Made by a program: the position numbers and the translations under genes | The notes under the pieces: generated by a model | Told to the model about the DNA's origin: nothing | Database searches by the model: none | The model's input: the letters and a program-made list of their open reading frames with translations, nothing else | In this document: piece by piece, positions 25,092 through 33,508 of the stretch | Position numbering within the stretch: the first letter of the stretch is position 1 | Layout of the letters: each line of letters starts with the position of its first letter | Source of the DNA: Clostridiales bacterium | Lineage (GTDB): Bacteria > Bacillota > Clostridia > DUOD01 | Direction of reading: 5' to 3' | Assembly: GCA_012838995.1 (NCBI GenBank) | Contig: DUOD01000014.1 | Span: forward strand, 1 to 48,058 | Length of the DNA: 48,058 nt

Positions 25092-25840
25092 TGGTTAAGG
25101 TATTTGAAAAACCCAAGGCTTTAACGGATAAACCCTTTCACTATTGTCCCGGCTGTACCCATGGTATTATCCATAGGTTGGTAGCTGAGGCTATTGATGA
25201 GCTTGATATACAGCAAAAAACCATAGGTGTGGCACCGGTGGGTTGTGCAGTTTTTGCCTATGATTACTTTAACTGTGATATGATGGAGGCAGCCCATGGC
25301 AGGGCTCCTGCCGTAGCAACGGGAATAAAACGCGTTCACCCCGATAAAGTGGTATTTACCTATCAGGGAGATGGGGACCTAGCTTCTATTGGTGCTGCCG
25401 AAATAGTTCATGCTGCCACCAGAGGTGAGAAAATAACCACAATATTTGTCAATAATGCCATATACGGTATGACCGGTGGACAGATGGCACCTACTACCTT
25501 AGTAGGGCAGGTGACCGCTACTTCTCCTTACGGTCGCCAGCCTGAAATTGCCGGGTATCCAATAAGGATCAGCGAAATGCTGTCCACCATTGAAGGGGCT
25601 GCGTATATAGCCCGGGTATCTGTCCATGACATAAAACACCTGATGCAGGCCAAAAAGGCCATAAAAAAAGCCTTTGAAATACAGATAAAGGGTAAGGGAT
25701 TCAGTATTGTAGAGGTTTTATCAACCTGCCCAACCAATTGGGGTTTAACCCCCATTGAAGCTTTAAATTGGCTGAAGGAAAATATGATACCCTATTATCC
25801 GTTGGGGGTAAAGAAGGACATTGACGGGGGCGGTGAATAA
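25091..25840 (+). CDS. vorA: 2-oxoacid:ferredoxin oxidoreductase, beta (TPP-binding) subunit
   Basis: 249 residues. The N-terminal CPGCTHG provides cluster or zinc-type cysteines seen in this subunit. [12 protein letters not shown] with a following [11 protein letters not shown] is the thiamine diphosphate motif. It holds the active-site TPP that decarboxylates, or in reverse carboxylates, the substrate. Start and stop overlap with vorB as taATG, indicating coupled translation. It ends one base before vorC. Confidence 0.92.
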   Translation: MVKVFEKPKALTDKPFHYCPGCTHGIIHRLVAEAIDELDIQQKTIGVAPVGCAVFAYDYFNCDMMEAAHGRAPAVATGIKRVHPDKVVFTYQGDGDLASIGAAEIVHAATRGEKITTIFVNNAIYGMTGGQMAPTTLVGQVTATSPYGRQPEIAGYPIRISEMLSTIEGAAYIARVSVHDIKHLMQAKKAIKKAFEIQIKGKGFSIVEVLSTCPTNWGLTPIEALNWLKENMIPYYPLGVKKDIDGGGE

Positions 25841-25841
25841 A

Positions 25842-26378
25842 ATGAACGAGCAGATTATAATAGCAGGTTTTGGCGGCCAAGGGATAATGTTAATGGGACA
25901 ATTACTGGCCTATGCAGGAATGCTTGAAGGAAAGTATGTATCATGGTTGCCGTCCTATGGACCGGAAATGCGTGGTGGTACTGCAAACTGTAACGTTATT
26001 ATATCCGATTCACCGGTGGGTTCTCCCATAGTTACCGAGGCTACCACTGTAATTGCCATGAACAGGCCTTCGCTGGATAAATTCGAAAACAGCTTAAAAA
26101 AAGACGGTTTGCTATTGATAAACTCTTCATTGGTTGATAGGCAGGCCGAAAGGAAGGATGTAAGGTCTTATTATATAGATGCCAATGACATTGCCAATCA
26201 ATTGGGCAACTTAAAGGTGGCAAACATGGTAATGCTGGGGGCCCTTGTTGAGTTAACCGGTATTGCATCGATAAAAACCGTCCTGGAATCTTTGAAAAAG
26301 GTACTGGGACCCTCCAAGCAACATCTAATACCCCTTAATGAGCAGGCCTTGGAAAGGGGCGGACTTAGGGTAAAATAG
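25842..26378 (+). CDS. vorC: 2-oxoacid:ferredoxin oxidoreductase, gamma subunit
   Basis: 178 residues with the typical start [21 protein letters not shown], then [14 protein letters not shown]. The gamma subunit completes the catalytic heterotetramer; it contributes to the CoA side of the active site. ATG 25842 has GGGGGCGGTG upstream, inside the end of vorA. A terminator follows within 15 bases, closing the operon. Confidence 0.92.
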   Translation: MNEQIIIAGFGGQGIMLMGQLLAYAGMLEGKYVSWLPSYGPEMRGGTANCNVIISDSPVGSPIVTEATTVIAMNRPSLDKFENSLKKDGLLLINSSLVDRQAERKDVRSYYIDANDIANQLGNLKVANMVMLGALVELTGIASIKTVLESLKKVLGPSKQHLIPLNEQALERGGLRVK

Positions 26379-26391
26379 CAAAGAAGTTGAG

Positions 26392-26428
26392 TTAATGGGT
26401 AGATTTTAATGCTACCCATTAATATTCT
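26392..26428 (+). terminator. terminator of the vor operon
   Basis: TTAATGGGTAG (26392-26402) pairs perfectly with CTACCCATTAA (26412-26422); the T-run is weak (TATTCT). Confidence 0.6.
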
Positions 26429-26645
26429 AAAAGCGGCATAGATACCAAGCCATATGTCCACGCCCTTGCCTGGCATTATATAACTTTGAACATATCGGCT
26501 GTAAGTAGGATGTGGACAATATTTTAAAATGGGTTCTAACTATCACTCCGAGGTAATAACTATTACTAAGATATTGTGAGCACCGTTCATGATAAATGTT
26601 ATATTTGCATTTTGGGCGGGTAACAATATCAACCGGAGTGATGGT

Positions 26646-27110
26646 ATGAACCTTATCCAATTATTTAGAATAGTCTACACCTTTGTTTTTACATACATAT
26701 TATTATTGGTATCTTTATTTATACTGGCTATCTTTATTATAATATTATTGGCAGCCTTCGTTATACAGTGTAAAAACAGTCCAAAAAGACTGAGACTGGA
26801 ACATACCTTTGGAATTGATGGGGATCTGAATGAAGTTTTTGATAAAACCGTAGCCATATTGGACAGTTGGGGTATGTGTATATTGGATAGAAATAGGCAA
26901 CAGGGTTACATAAAAGCGGTAAAAAGGTATCCTTTTAATTTGTTTAATTGGGAAATGGCGCTAAGATTTGTGCGGGAAAATGGAGGGTATACACCCCATA
27001 CCAGGGTAGTACTTTCCGTTATACCCAAAGGATGCTTTACCTTTTTGGATAGGGTTATTATAAACAACAGTACCAAGAGACTTTCTTCCTACTACGGTAT
27101 ATCAAATTAA
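26646..27110 (+). CDS. small membrane protein of unknown function
   Basis: 154 residues. One long hydrophobic segment (about 10-40) is followed by a cytoplasmic or external domain of about 110 residues with no motif that I recognise; the region LEHTFGIDGDLNEVFDKTVAIL begins it (in part: GIDGDLNEVFDKTVAIL). ATG 26646 has CGGAGTG upstream and begins just before the membrane segment. The 267 bases before it hold only the vor terminator. It is followed after 88 bases by the MgtC-like gene in the same direction, so co-transcription is possible. Confidence 0.6.
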   Translation: MNLIQLFRIVYTFVFTYILLLVSLFILAIFIIILLAAFVIQCKNSPKRLRLEHTFGIDGDLNEVFDKTVAILDSWGMCILDRNRQQGYIKAVKRYPFNLFNWEMALRFVRENGGYTPHTRVVLSVIPKGCFTFLDRVIINNSTKRLSSYYGISN

Positions 27111-27198
27111 AGGAGTAGGTGTTAGGCATATTTTGAAATAAATATCCTTTGTTTCTTCACAAGGGTAGCGGGTTATTAAAAAATGGTAGGGTGATGTT

Positions 27199-27858
27199 AT
27201 GTCTTTTTTGGATATTTTAATACGGATAGTCCTAGCCGGTGTATTGGGAGGAATAATAGGAATTGAGAGGGAAAGCATCAACAGGCCGGCGGGGTTTAGG
27301 ACCCATATATTGGTATGTGTGGGATCTGCCTTGGTGATGATAACATCCCAGTACATATTTTCCCTTTATAGTTCTAAGGTCAATTTAGACCCTGCGCGGT
27401 TGGGCGCTCAAGTTATAAGCGGTATAGGCTTTTTAGGAGCAGGTACCATAATTAAAGAACGGGCTTCGGTTAAAGGATTAACCACGGCCGCCAGTCTTTG
27501 GGCAGTGTCATGTGTAGGTTTGGCTGTGGGGGTTGGATTTTATATTGGCGCTGTGGTTGCATCCGGTATAATATATTTGGTTCTTGTGGTATTAAAGAGA
27601 GGGGAAAAATATTTGTTCCACCAAAAAAAACAGCTTCAGATGTTATTGCTGGTTGAGAATAAACCGGGCCAGATAGGGAAAATAGGGGATATTTTAGGCG
27701 AACTAAATGTTAATATAAGAGACATAAAAATCCGACAGTTTGAAGATGATAATGAAATCGCCGAGGTAATGCTTACCGTTAAACTGCCATATGAAGTGGA
27801 AAAACACCATGTTATCTGTCAATTGGCGGCTGTGGACGGTATTAAAGAGATACAATAG
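27199..27858 (+). CDS. MgtC/SapB-family membrane protein
   Basis: 219 residues. The MgtC core is clear: about four hydrophobic segments with GGIIGIERESINRPAGFRTHI (in part: GIERESINRPAGFRTH), GIGFLGAGTIIKE and GLTTAASLWAV. An ACT-like soluble domain follows at about 150-219 (VENKPGQIGKIGDILGEL). MgtC proteins influence magnesium limitation responses and membrane ATPase activity; the biochemical role is debated. ATG 27199 has GGGTGATG upstream. A hairpin terminator follows. Confidence 0.88.
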   Translation: MSFLDILIRIVLAGVLGGIIGIERESINRPAGFRTHILVCVGSALVMITSQYIFSLYSSKVNLDPARLGAQVISGIGFLGAGTIIKERASVKGLTTAASLWAVSCVGLAVGVGFYIGAVVASGIIYLVLVVLKRGEKYLFHQKKQLQMLLLVENKPGQIGKIGDILGELNVNIRDIKIRQFEDDNEIAEVMLTVKLPYEVEKHHVICQLAAVDGIKEIQ

Positions 27859-27867
27859 CTACAAATC

Positions 27868-27896
27868 GGGCCGCCAGGTGGCCCTTGTTTTATTTG
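27868..27896 (+). terminator. terminator after the MgtC-like gene
   Basis: GGGCC (27868-27872) and GGCCC (27880-27884) around a 7-base loop, then TTGTTTTATTT. Confidence 0.6.
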
Positions 27897-27945
27897 TAAG
27901 CAGGTGTGCAGAATATGGACAGGCGGCTTGTTAAAAACACACCTG

Positions 27946-27974
27946 TTGACAGGTCTTGTATGATTGTATACAAT
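27946..27974 (+). promoter_or_regulatory. promoter of the aconitase operon
   Basis: -35 TTGACA (27946-27951), 17-base spacer, -10 TACAAT (27969-27974), about 55 bases before the aconitase start. Confidence 0.75.
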
Positions 27975-27982
27975 TATACAAG
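27955..27982. promoter_or_regulatory. 28-bp palindrome across the aconitase promoter, probable GntR-family operator
   Basis: Outer arms CTTGTAT and ATACAAG enclose ATTGTATACAAT; the whole 28 bases form an inverted repeat with a single mismatched pair. The centre TTGTATACAA matches the general form of FCD-type GntR operators (T-G-G/T-TATAC-C/A-A). It fills the spacer and the -10 box, so a bound repressor would block transcription. The GntR/FCD gene at 31133 in the same unit is the natural candidate; this is an inference. Confidence 0.65.
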
Positions 27983-28029
27983 GTATATTTTCTATATATT
28001 ATTACTTCAAATCAGGGGGACTTGTTTAT

Positions 28030-29955
28030 ATGGGAAAAAATTTAGTGCAAAAAATCATTGAAAATCATTTGGTAAGCGGTGTCATGGAACCGGGTAGTGA
28101 AATAGCCATAAGAATAGATCAGACTCTCACCCAGGATTCCACCGGTACCATGGCATACTTGCAGTTTGAGGCCATGGGAATACCAAGGGTTAAGACAAAA
28201 TTGTCGGTGGCTTACATAGATCATAATACCTTGCAGGCAGGCTTTGAAAACGCCGACGACCATAAGTATATACAGACGGTGGCACAAAAATATGGCATCT
28301 ATTTTTCAAAGCCGGGTAACGGTATTTGTCATCAGGTACACTTGGAGAGGTTTGGCGTGCCTGGTTGGACTCTGCTGGGTTCCGACAGCCATACGCCCAC
28401 CTGCGGTGGAATAGGCATGCTGGCCATTGGTGCTGGCGGACTGGATGTGGCGGTGGCCATGGGTGGGGGCCCGTATTATTTAACAATGCCCAAGGTATGC
28501 AAAGTGGAATTAAAGGGCAGCCTTAAACCATGGGTATCTGCCAAGGATATTATACTTGAGGTTTTAAGAAGGCTGTCTGTAAAGGGCGGCGTGGGCAAGA
28601 TAATGGAATACTGTGGCGAGGGTGTTAAGCATCTAAGCGTTCCCGAAAGGGCAACTATTACAAATATGGGTGCTGAGCTGGGGGCTACTACATCAATATT
28701 CCCCAGTGATGAAAGAACCCGTGAGTTTTTAAGGGCCCAGGGGAGAGAAGAGAACTGGACACCTCTGGCTGCTGACGAAGATGCATCGTACGATGAGCAC
28801 ATTATTATAGATTTGGATAGTCTGGAACCTTTGATAGCCCAGCCCCACAGCCCGGATAATGTGGTGAAGGTAAAAGATATAGAAGGCTTGAAGGTTGATC
28901 AGGTGGCCATTGGCAGCTGCACCAATTCATCGTACATGGATCTTATGAAGGTGGCCGGTATCTTAAAAGGCAAGACCGTTCATCCTTCGGTCAGCTTGGT
29001 AATATCTCCCGGATCGAAACAGGTGTACACAATGCTGGCCGAAAACGGAGCGTTGGCCGATTTAATAGATGCAGGGGCAAGGATTTTGGAATGCGCATGT
29101 GGACCCTGTATAGGCATGGGCCAAGCGCCTGCAACCAATGCAGTGTCTCTTAGAACCTTTAATAGGAATTTTTATGGCAGGAGCGGTACAATGTCGGCTG
29201 ATGTATATCTGGTCAGCCCGGAAGTGGCAGCCGCGTCGGCCGTTTTCGGTGAAATTACCGATCCCAGGAAATTGGGTGCCGCTCCCCATGTGGATATGCC
29301 CCAGAGTTTTAAAATAAACGATAACCTGGTGATACCTCCGGCAGAGGACGGTAGTAAGGTGGAAGTGGTAAGGGGACCCAACATAAAACCCTTTCCCATT
29401 AATAAACCCTTGGCGGAAGAGATTAGCGGGTCGGTATTATTAAAAATGGGGGATAATATTACTACTGACCATATCATGCCTTCCAATGCCAAGCTCTTGC
29501 CCTATAGATCCAACATACCCCATCTGTCCGACTATTGTTTAGTGCCGGTGGATGAGACATTCCCCAAAAGGGCTAAGGAACAGGGCGGAGGATTTCTGGT
29601 GGGAGGCCACAATTACGGTCAGGGTTCCAGTAGGGAACACGCTGCCTTGGTTCCGTTGTACCTTGGTATAAAAGGCGTTGTGGCAAAATCCTTTGCCAGG
29701 ATACACATGGCAAATCTTATAAATTCGGGTATATTGCCCTTAACCTTTGTCGATGAAAGGGATTACGATAATATCCAGGCCGGCGATCGTTTGGTAATAA
29801 GGGATAGTATTAACCAGCTAAAATCGGGAATCATTAGAATATATAACCAGCAAAAGGATATATATATCGATACCAAGCTCGATGTGTCCGAAAGACTTAT
29901 CAATGTTCTTATAGCGGGTGGGTTGCTGAATTTTACAAAAGAAAACAAAGCTTAA
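28030..29955 (+). CDS. acnA: aconitate hydratase
   Basis: 641 residues, the shorter aconitase form common in Clostridia and thermophiles. Cluster ligands are visible in GSCTNSSYMDL and CACGPCIGMG, and the C-terminal swivel domain has SNAKLLPYR and GQGSSREHAALVPLYLG. It isomerises citrate and isocitrate through a [4Fe-4S] cluster. ATG 28030 has AGGGGGA upstream. It is the first gene of a unit with two chromate-transporter-like genes and a GntR regulator. No citrate synthase or isocitrate dehydrogenase lies nearby. The palindrome in the promoter suggests repression. Confidence 0.93.
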   Translation: MGKNLVQKIIENHLVSGVMEPGSEIAIRIDQTLTQDSTGTMAYLQFEAMGIPRVKTKLSVAYIDHNTLQAGFENADDHKYIQTVAQKYGIYFSKPGNGICHQVHLERFGVPGWTLLGSDSHTPTCGGIGMLAIGAGGLDVAVAMGGGPYYLTMPKVCKVELKGSLKPWVSAKDIILEVLRRLSVKGGVGKIMEYCGEGVKHLSVPERATITNMGAELGATTSIFPSDERTREFLRAQGREENWTPLAADEDASYDEHIIIDLDSLEPLIAQPHSPDNVVKVKDIEGLKVDQVAIGSCTNSSYMDLMKVAGILKGKTVHPSVSLVISPGSKQVYTMLAENGALADLIDAGARILECACGPCIGMGQAPATNAVSLRTFNRNFYGRSGTMSADVYLVSPEVAAASAVFGEITDPRKLGAAPHVDMPQSFKINDNLVIPPAEDGSKVEVVRGPNIKPFPINKPLAEEISGSVLLKMGDNITTDHIMPSNAKLLPYRSNIPHLSDYCLVPVDETFPKRAKEQGGGFLVGGHNYGQGSSREHAALVPLYLGIKGVVAKSFARIHMANLINSGILPLTFVDERDYDNIQAGDRLVIRDSINQLKSGIIRIYNQQKDIYIDTKLDVSERLINVLIAGGLLNFTKENKA

Positions 29956-29990
29956 AAATAAGGGGGTTTATGCCCTCTTATTTTAAATGA
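29955..29990 (+). terminator. hairpin between aconitase and the chromate-transporter genes
   Basis: AAAATAAGGGGG (29955-29966) pairs with CCCTCTTATTTT (29973-29984) around a short loop and ends in Ts. It starts at the aconitase stop and would reduce readthrough into the next genes. Confidence 0.6.
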
Positions 29991-29999
29991 GGTGGCAAA

Positions 30000-30569
30000 G
30001 TGAAGGGCAAAATTTTATTGCAACTTTTCTGTACCTTTTTTAAGATAGGTTCATTTACCTTTGGCGGTGGGTATGCAATGCTTCCATTGATTGAAAGAGA
30101 GGTGGTTGACAACCGCCGTTGGATAAGCCAACAGGACATTGTAGATATCCTGGCCCTTGCCCAAACTGCGCCGGGGGCAATAGCGGTGAATTCGAGTATT
30201 TTTATCGGAAAAAAAGTAGCCGGAGTGTGGGGAGCTTTGTTTGCCGTTACAGGCATGGTATTGCCTTCCTTTATTATTATCTCAATAATTGCCGTATATT
30301 TACACAAGTACGGCGATAACGTTATGGTTGCAAAGGCTCTTAAAGGTATCCGACCGGCCGTGGTTACCCTTATTATACTGGCTGTGTTAAGGATGGGTAA
30401 GTCGGCCGTTTATGATAAAATCACAATAATTATAGCTTTAGCTGCCTTTATACTGCTTATTTTTGGTGGAATAAGCCCTATCCTGGTTATAATTTCCGGT
30501 GGCATGGTGGGCGTTGTCCATACATTGCTGTGGCCCAGAAAAGAGGTAAAAAACCGGGATGTTGATTAG
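30000..30569 (+). CDS. chromate transporter (CHR) family, half-size protein 1
   Basis: 189 residues with about 5-6 hydrophobic segments. The CHR signature FFKIGSFTFGGGYAMLPLIERE is near the start (in part: KIGSFTFGGGYAMLPL), followed by LAQTAPGAIAVNSSIFIG. Short CHR proteins come as adjacent pairs that probably form a heterodimer, unlike the long two-domain ChrA. Chromate export is documented for some members; the natural anion of the clostridial pairs is uncertain. The start is GTG 30000 with GAGGTGG upstream. It overlaps the second copy by 11 bases. Confidence 0.88.
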   Translation: MKGKILLQLFCTFFKIGSFTFGGGYAMLPLIEREVVDNRRWISQQDIVDILALAQTAPGAIAVNSSIFIGKKVAGVWGALFAVTGMVLPSFIIISIIAVYLHKYGDNVMVAKALKGIRPAVVTLIILAVLRMGKSAVYDKITIIIALAAFILLIFGGISPILVIISGGMVGVVHTLLWPRKEVKNRDVD

Positions 30570-31086
30570 GCTGTTTATTAGCTTTATAAAAATAGGTTTG
30601 TTTAGTTTTGGCGGCGGATATGCCATGATTCCTCTCATCCAGCAGGAAATAGTAAACCAGGGCTGGTTGACCACAGAGGAATTGATAAACATAATTTCCA
30701 TTGCCGAAATGACACCGGGACCCTTTGCCATTAATTCAGCAACTTATATAGGTATTATTCAAAATGGCATATTGGGGGCTGTCATATCTACCGTTGCCGT
30801 AGTGTTGCCGTCCTTTGCGGTAGTAATGGCATTGTCCACCATTTTTGCAAGGTATAGGGAGCATAGATTATTATCCGGCTTGTTGTACGGCATCAGACCC
30901 GTGGTGGTAGCATTGATTGCCAGCGCGGCGCTGCTTATCGCAAAGACCGCTTTAGTGGCTGATGATGTCGTAGAGATAAGGAGTATTATCATACTGGTTT
31001 TAAGTTTTTTTGCTGTCAAAAGGTTTAAAGTACATCCTATTTTAGTAATCCTGGGTGCAGCATTGTTGGGCGTGTTAATTTATTAA
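30559..31086 (+). CDS. chromate transporter (CHR) family, half-size protein 2
   Basis: 175 residues with the same layout: FIKIGLFSFGGGYAMIPLIQQE, here given in part as KIGLFSFGGGYAMIPL, then AEMTPGPFAINSATYIG. It is a paralogue of the preceding gene and overlaps its end, so the two are translated together and probably assemble as one transporter. ATG 30559 has AGAGG upstream. It is followed by the GntR gene after 46 bases. Confidence 0.88.
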   Translation: MLIRLFISFIKIGLFSFGGGYAMIPLIQQEIVNQGWLTTEELINIISIAEMTPGPFAINSATYIGIIQNGILGAVISTVAVVLPSFAVVMALSTIFARYREHRLLSGLLYGIRPVVVALIASAALLIAKTALVADDVVEIRSIIILVLSFFAVKRFKVHPILVILGAALLGVLIY

Positions 31087-31132
31087 ATAAAAAACATGGT
31101 ATTGATATTTATCATAAAGGGGGAACACTGGA

Positions 31133-31798
31133 GTGGCGGCACAATTTTTGGACGCTGATCAGCATTCCCTGAGGGCTAGAGTATTTAACCACATTAGGGA
31201 GAGCATTTTGGACGGTCGGTACAAGCCGGGTGACAGTCTGGTTGAAACTAAACTGGCAAAAGAACTGGGGGTAAGCCGAACCCCTATAAGGGAAGCCATT
31301 AGACAACTGGAGTTTGAGGGACTGGTACATAGTATTCCCAACAAAGGTGTAATTGTTCAGGGTATTAGCACCCAAGATGTAGATGATATATATATCATAA
31401 GAAAAATGGTTGAAGGCCTTGCTGCCCGGTGGGCCGTAGAAAGAATTACGACCCAGGAACTGAAAACCCTCCAGGAAACCCAAGAACTGATGGATTATTA
31501 TACAAAAAAGAGTGATTTCGAGCAAATAGCCAAACTGGATACAAAATTTCACGATACTATCTATGCAGCCAGTAAAAGTAAGATGCTGAAGATTATGCTA
31601 AGCAGCTTCCACCATTATGTTCAAAAGGCCCGACTGATTTCCCTAAAGGTGTCGGGCAGGGCAAAAGACGCTTTGCTTGAACATGGAAACATAGTCAATG
31701 CATTTGTTAAGCGAGACGGTGAACTGGCTGAAAAGATGCTTATCTATCATGTAACCAATGCATGTAACAATATATTGTCCCACAGGGAAAAGGTGTAA
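31133..31798 (+). CDS. GntR-family transcriptional regulator, FCD (FadR) type
   Basis: 221 residues. A winged-helix DNA-binding domain at about 10-75 (GDSLVETKLAKELGVSRTPIREAI, seen as LGVSRTPIREAIRQLE) is followed by an all-helical FCD domain with metal-ligand-like residues in LDTKFHDTIY and the later His positions. FCD regulators sense small organic acids or their CoA esters. The start is GTG 31133 with GGGGGA upstream. Last gene of the aconitase unit; it probably represses this unit through the palindrome at 27955-27982, with a metabolite such as citrate as candidate inducer. The ligand is not known. Confidence 0.85.
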   Translation: MAAQFLDADQHSLRARVFNHIRESILDGRYKPGDSLVETKLAKELGVSRTPIREAIRQLEFEGLVHSIPNKGVIVQGISTQDVDDIYIIRKMVEGLAARWAVERITTQELKTLQETQELMDYYTKKSDFEQIAKLDTKFHDTIYAASKSKMLKIMLSSFHHYVQKARLISLKVSGRAKDALLEHGNIVNAFVKRDGELAEKMLIYHVTNACNNILSHREKV

Positions 31799-31908
31799 TA
31801 CCTATAATATATTTTTTCATAGTGATAGTTTATACAGCTGTCAAGAATAATTATATATTACGTTTTTTAACGAAAATGTAAGACAATAGGGAGGATATAA
31901 AGTCTTGC

Positions 31909-31937
31909 TTGACATGGGTGGGAAAAAAATGTACAAT
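31909..31937 (+). promoter_or_regulatory. promoter of rex
   Basis: -35 TTGACA (31909-31914), 17-base spacer, -10 TACAAT (31932-31937). Confidence 0.75.
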
Positions 31938-31943
31938 ATAATC

Positions 31944-31957
31944 GTTAAAAAATTAAC
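31944..31957. promoter_or_regulatory. Rex operator at the rex transcription start
   Basis: GTTAA-AAAA-TTAAC, the core of the known Rex site (TTGTTAA-N4-TTAACAA), placed 7-20 bases after the -10 box. It implies that Rex represses its own gene when NADH is low. Confidence 0.7.
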
Positions 31958-31984
31958 ATAGATTATAATTAAGGGGGAAGATAA

Positions 31985-32638
31985 ATGCAAAGGCGTACAT
32001 CCAAGGTTTCGGACGCTGTGATAAGACGTCTCCCAAGGTATCATAGATATCTGGAGGAACTCGTCAGGGATGGCATTAAGCGCATATCATCCAAAGAACT
32101 GAGCCGTCGCATAGGTTTTACGGCTTCCCAAATAAGACAAGATTTTAATTGTTTTGGAGGCTTCGGACAACAGGGATATGGGTATAACGTAGAATTGCTG
32201 TACAATGAGATAAAAAAGATATTGGGGCTAAATGAACGGTACAATACGATAATTGTAGGTGCCGGCAATCTTGGTCAAGCCATAGCAAATTACACCAATT
32301 TCAGAAAAAGGGGTTTTGAGGTCAAGGCGTTATTTGATATCAACCCAAAGTTGATTGGCTTGTCTATAAGGGGAATAGAGATATTGGATATTGATAAAAT
32401 GGGAGAGTTCGTAAGGGATAATGATGTAAAAATCGCAATTTTATGTACCCCCAGGGAGAATGCACAGCAAGTAGCAGAAACCTTGGTTGAATACGGTATT
32501 AAATCCATATGGAATTTTGCACCCATTGATCTTGACTTGCCCAATGACGTAATAGTAGAGAATGCTCACCTTAGTGATAGTTTGTACGTCTTATCCTACA
32601 GGATGGCAGAAAGAGAAAAGGAGAATAAGGAAAAATAA
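31985..32638 (+). CDS. rex: redox-sensing transcriptional repressor Rex
   Basis: 217 residues, normal length. A winged-helix domain (about 1-80, with LSRRIGFTASQIRQDFNCFG seen in part as TASQIRQDF) and a Rossmann domain opening with IIVGAGNLGQA at about 90. The conserved GQQGYGYNV loop links them. Rex reads the NADH/NAD+ ratio and represses fermentation genes when NADH is low. ATG 31985 has AAGGGGGAAG upstream. It has its own operator and promoter. It converges with the ytaF gene, 11 bases apart, with no obvious terminator between. Confidence 0.95.
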   Translation: MQRRTSKVSDAVIRRLPRYHRYLEELVRDGIKRISSKELSRRIGFTASQIRQDFNCFGGFGQQGYGYNVELLYNEIKKILGLNERYNTIIVGAGNLGQAIANYTNFRKRGFEVKALFDINPKLIGLSIRGIEILDIDKMGEFVRDNDVKIAILCTPRENAQQVAETLVEYGIKSIWNFAPIDLDLPNDVIVENAHLSDSLYVLSYRMAEREKENKEK

Positions 32639-32649
32639 AACACCATCCT

Positions 32650-33285
32650 TTACAGCAGTCGAAGAATGCCCAGCATTATCAATAATATGCCCGGTGTTAA
32701 TTCAATTTTATTATGGGACCATAGCCTGCTTAACCTATGACCTATGGTTAGACCTAAGGACAAAAAGGTTACATTAAACACCGTGGTTAATATGATAATA
32801 ACCATCATATTGAATTCTCCTATGGATGCCCCAAGGCCTGCGCCAAAGGAGTCGAGAGCAAGGGCTATGCCTAAAATTAATGCTTCTTTAGTGTTTATTT
32901 CCCCTGAAACATCCATGTCAGCCTGACTAGGTTCTTTCAAAATAGCCATTATGATTTCTATTAATTTCAAATTCTTGTTTGTTGATGTTTTATCAAAGTT
33001 GGATTCTTTTTTGTGCCGACTATTTAATGTTACCAATGAGTGGAAGAACATCCACAAGCCTAAGCCTAATAGCATCATACAGCTTATAATTGCCGATATT
33101 TTCGGAGAAACAAACATATTGATTGTGTCACCTATAGCCCTGGATAGCAAAAGGGATGCTGTAGATTCCGATATGATAAGTACAAAGGGGAAAATGGGTA
33201 TTCTAAGTTTTTTTATACCGTAGGATACACCTATACTAAAACTGTCTATGCTTATGGCAACGGATAAAATTAAAGGCGTTAGCAT
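32650..33285 (-). CDS. ytaF: YtaF-like sporulation membrane protein (MntP family)
   Basis: 211 residues with six hydrophobic segments in two halves, each with the acidic motif ALDSFGAG or ISIDSFSIG. MntP-type proteins export Mn2+; the YtaF branch is made in the mother cell during sporulation of Firmicutes, with unproven transport function. A charged linker of about 60 residues separates the halves. ATG 33285 is chosen because AAAGGAG lies close upstream; the frame is open further but that part is unlike the family. Divergent from the PRC-barrel gene. Confidence 0.85.
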   Translation of the reverse strand: MLTPLILSVAISIDSFSIGVSYGIKKLRIPIFPFVLIISESTASLLLSRAIGDTINMFVSPKISAIISCMMLLGLGLWMFFHSLVTLNSRHKKESNFDKTSTNKNLKLIEIIMAILKEPSQADMDVSGEINTKEALILGIALALDSFGAGLGASIGEFNMMVIIILTTVFNVTFLSLGLTIGHRLSRLWSHNKIELTPGILLIMLGILRLL

Positions 33286-33425
33286 GGTTACTCCTTTAAA
33301 ACTTATCAATTTAGTGAACAATATATATCTATGCTTTATTGCCTGATCCTGTGAATCTGATTTGTTTTTGCTGAAGTGGGACAATATTACTATATTTGTC
33401 TTAGGATGTAAAAAAAGAAGGAATT

Positions 33426-33454
33426 TTGTCAAAATTACTAGAATCTAGAATAAT
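33426..33454 (+). promoter_or_regulatory. promoter of the PRC-barrel gene
   Basis: -35 TTGTCA (33426-33431), 17-base spacer, -10 AATAAT (33449-33454). Confidence 0.5.
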
Positions 33455-33508
33455 GTAATATTGAAATAATATTGTAAGGCAGGGTTGGTGAGAGGGGGAA
33501 GAACTATA

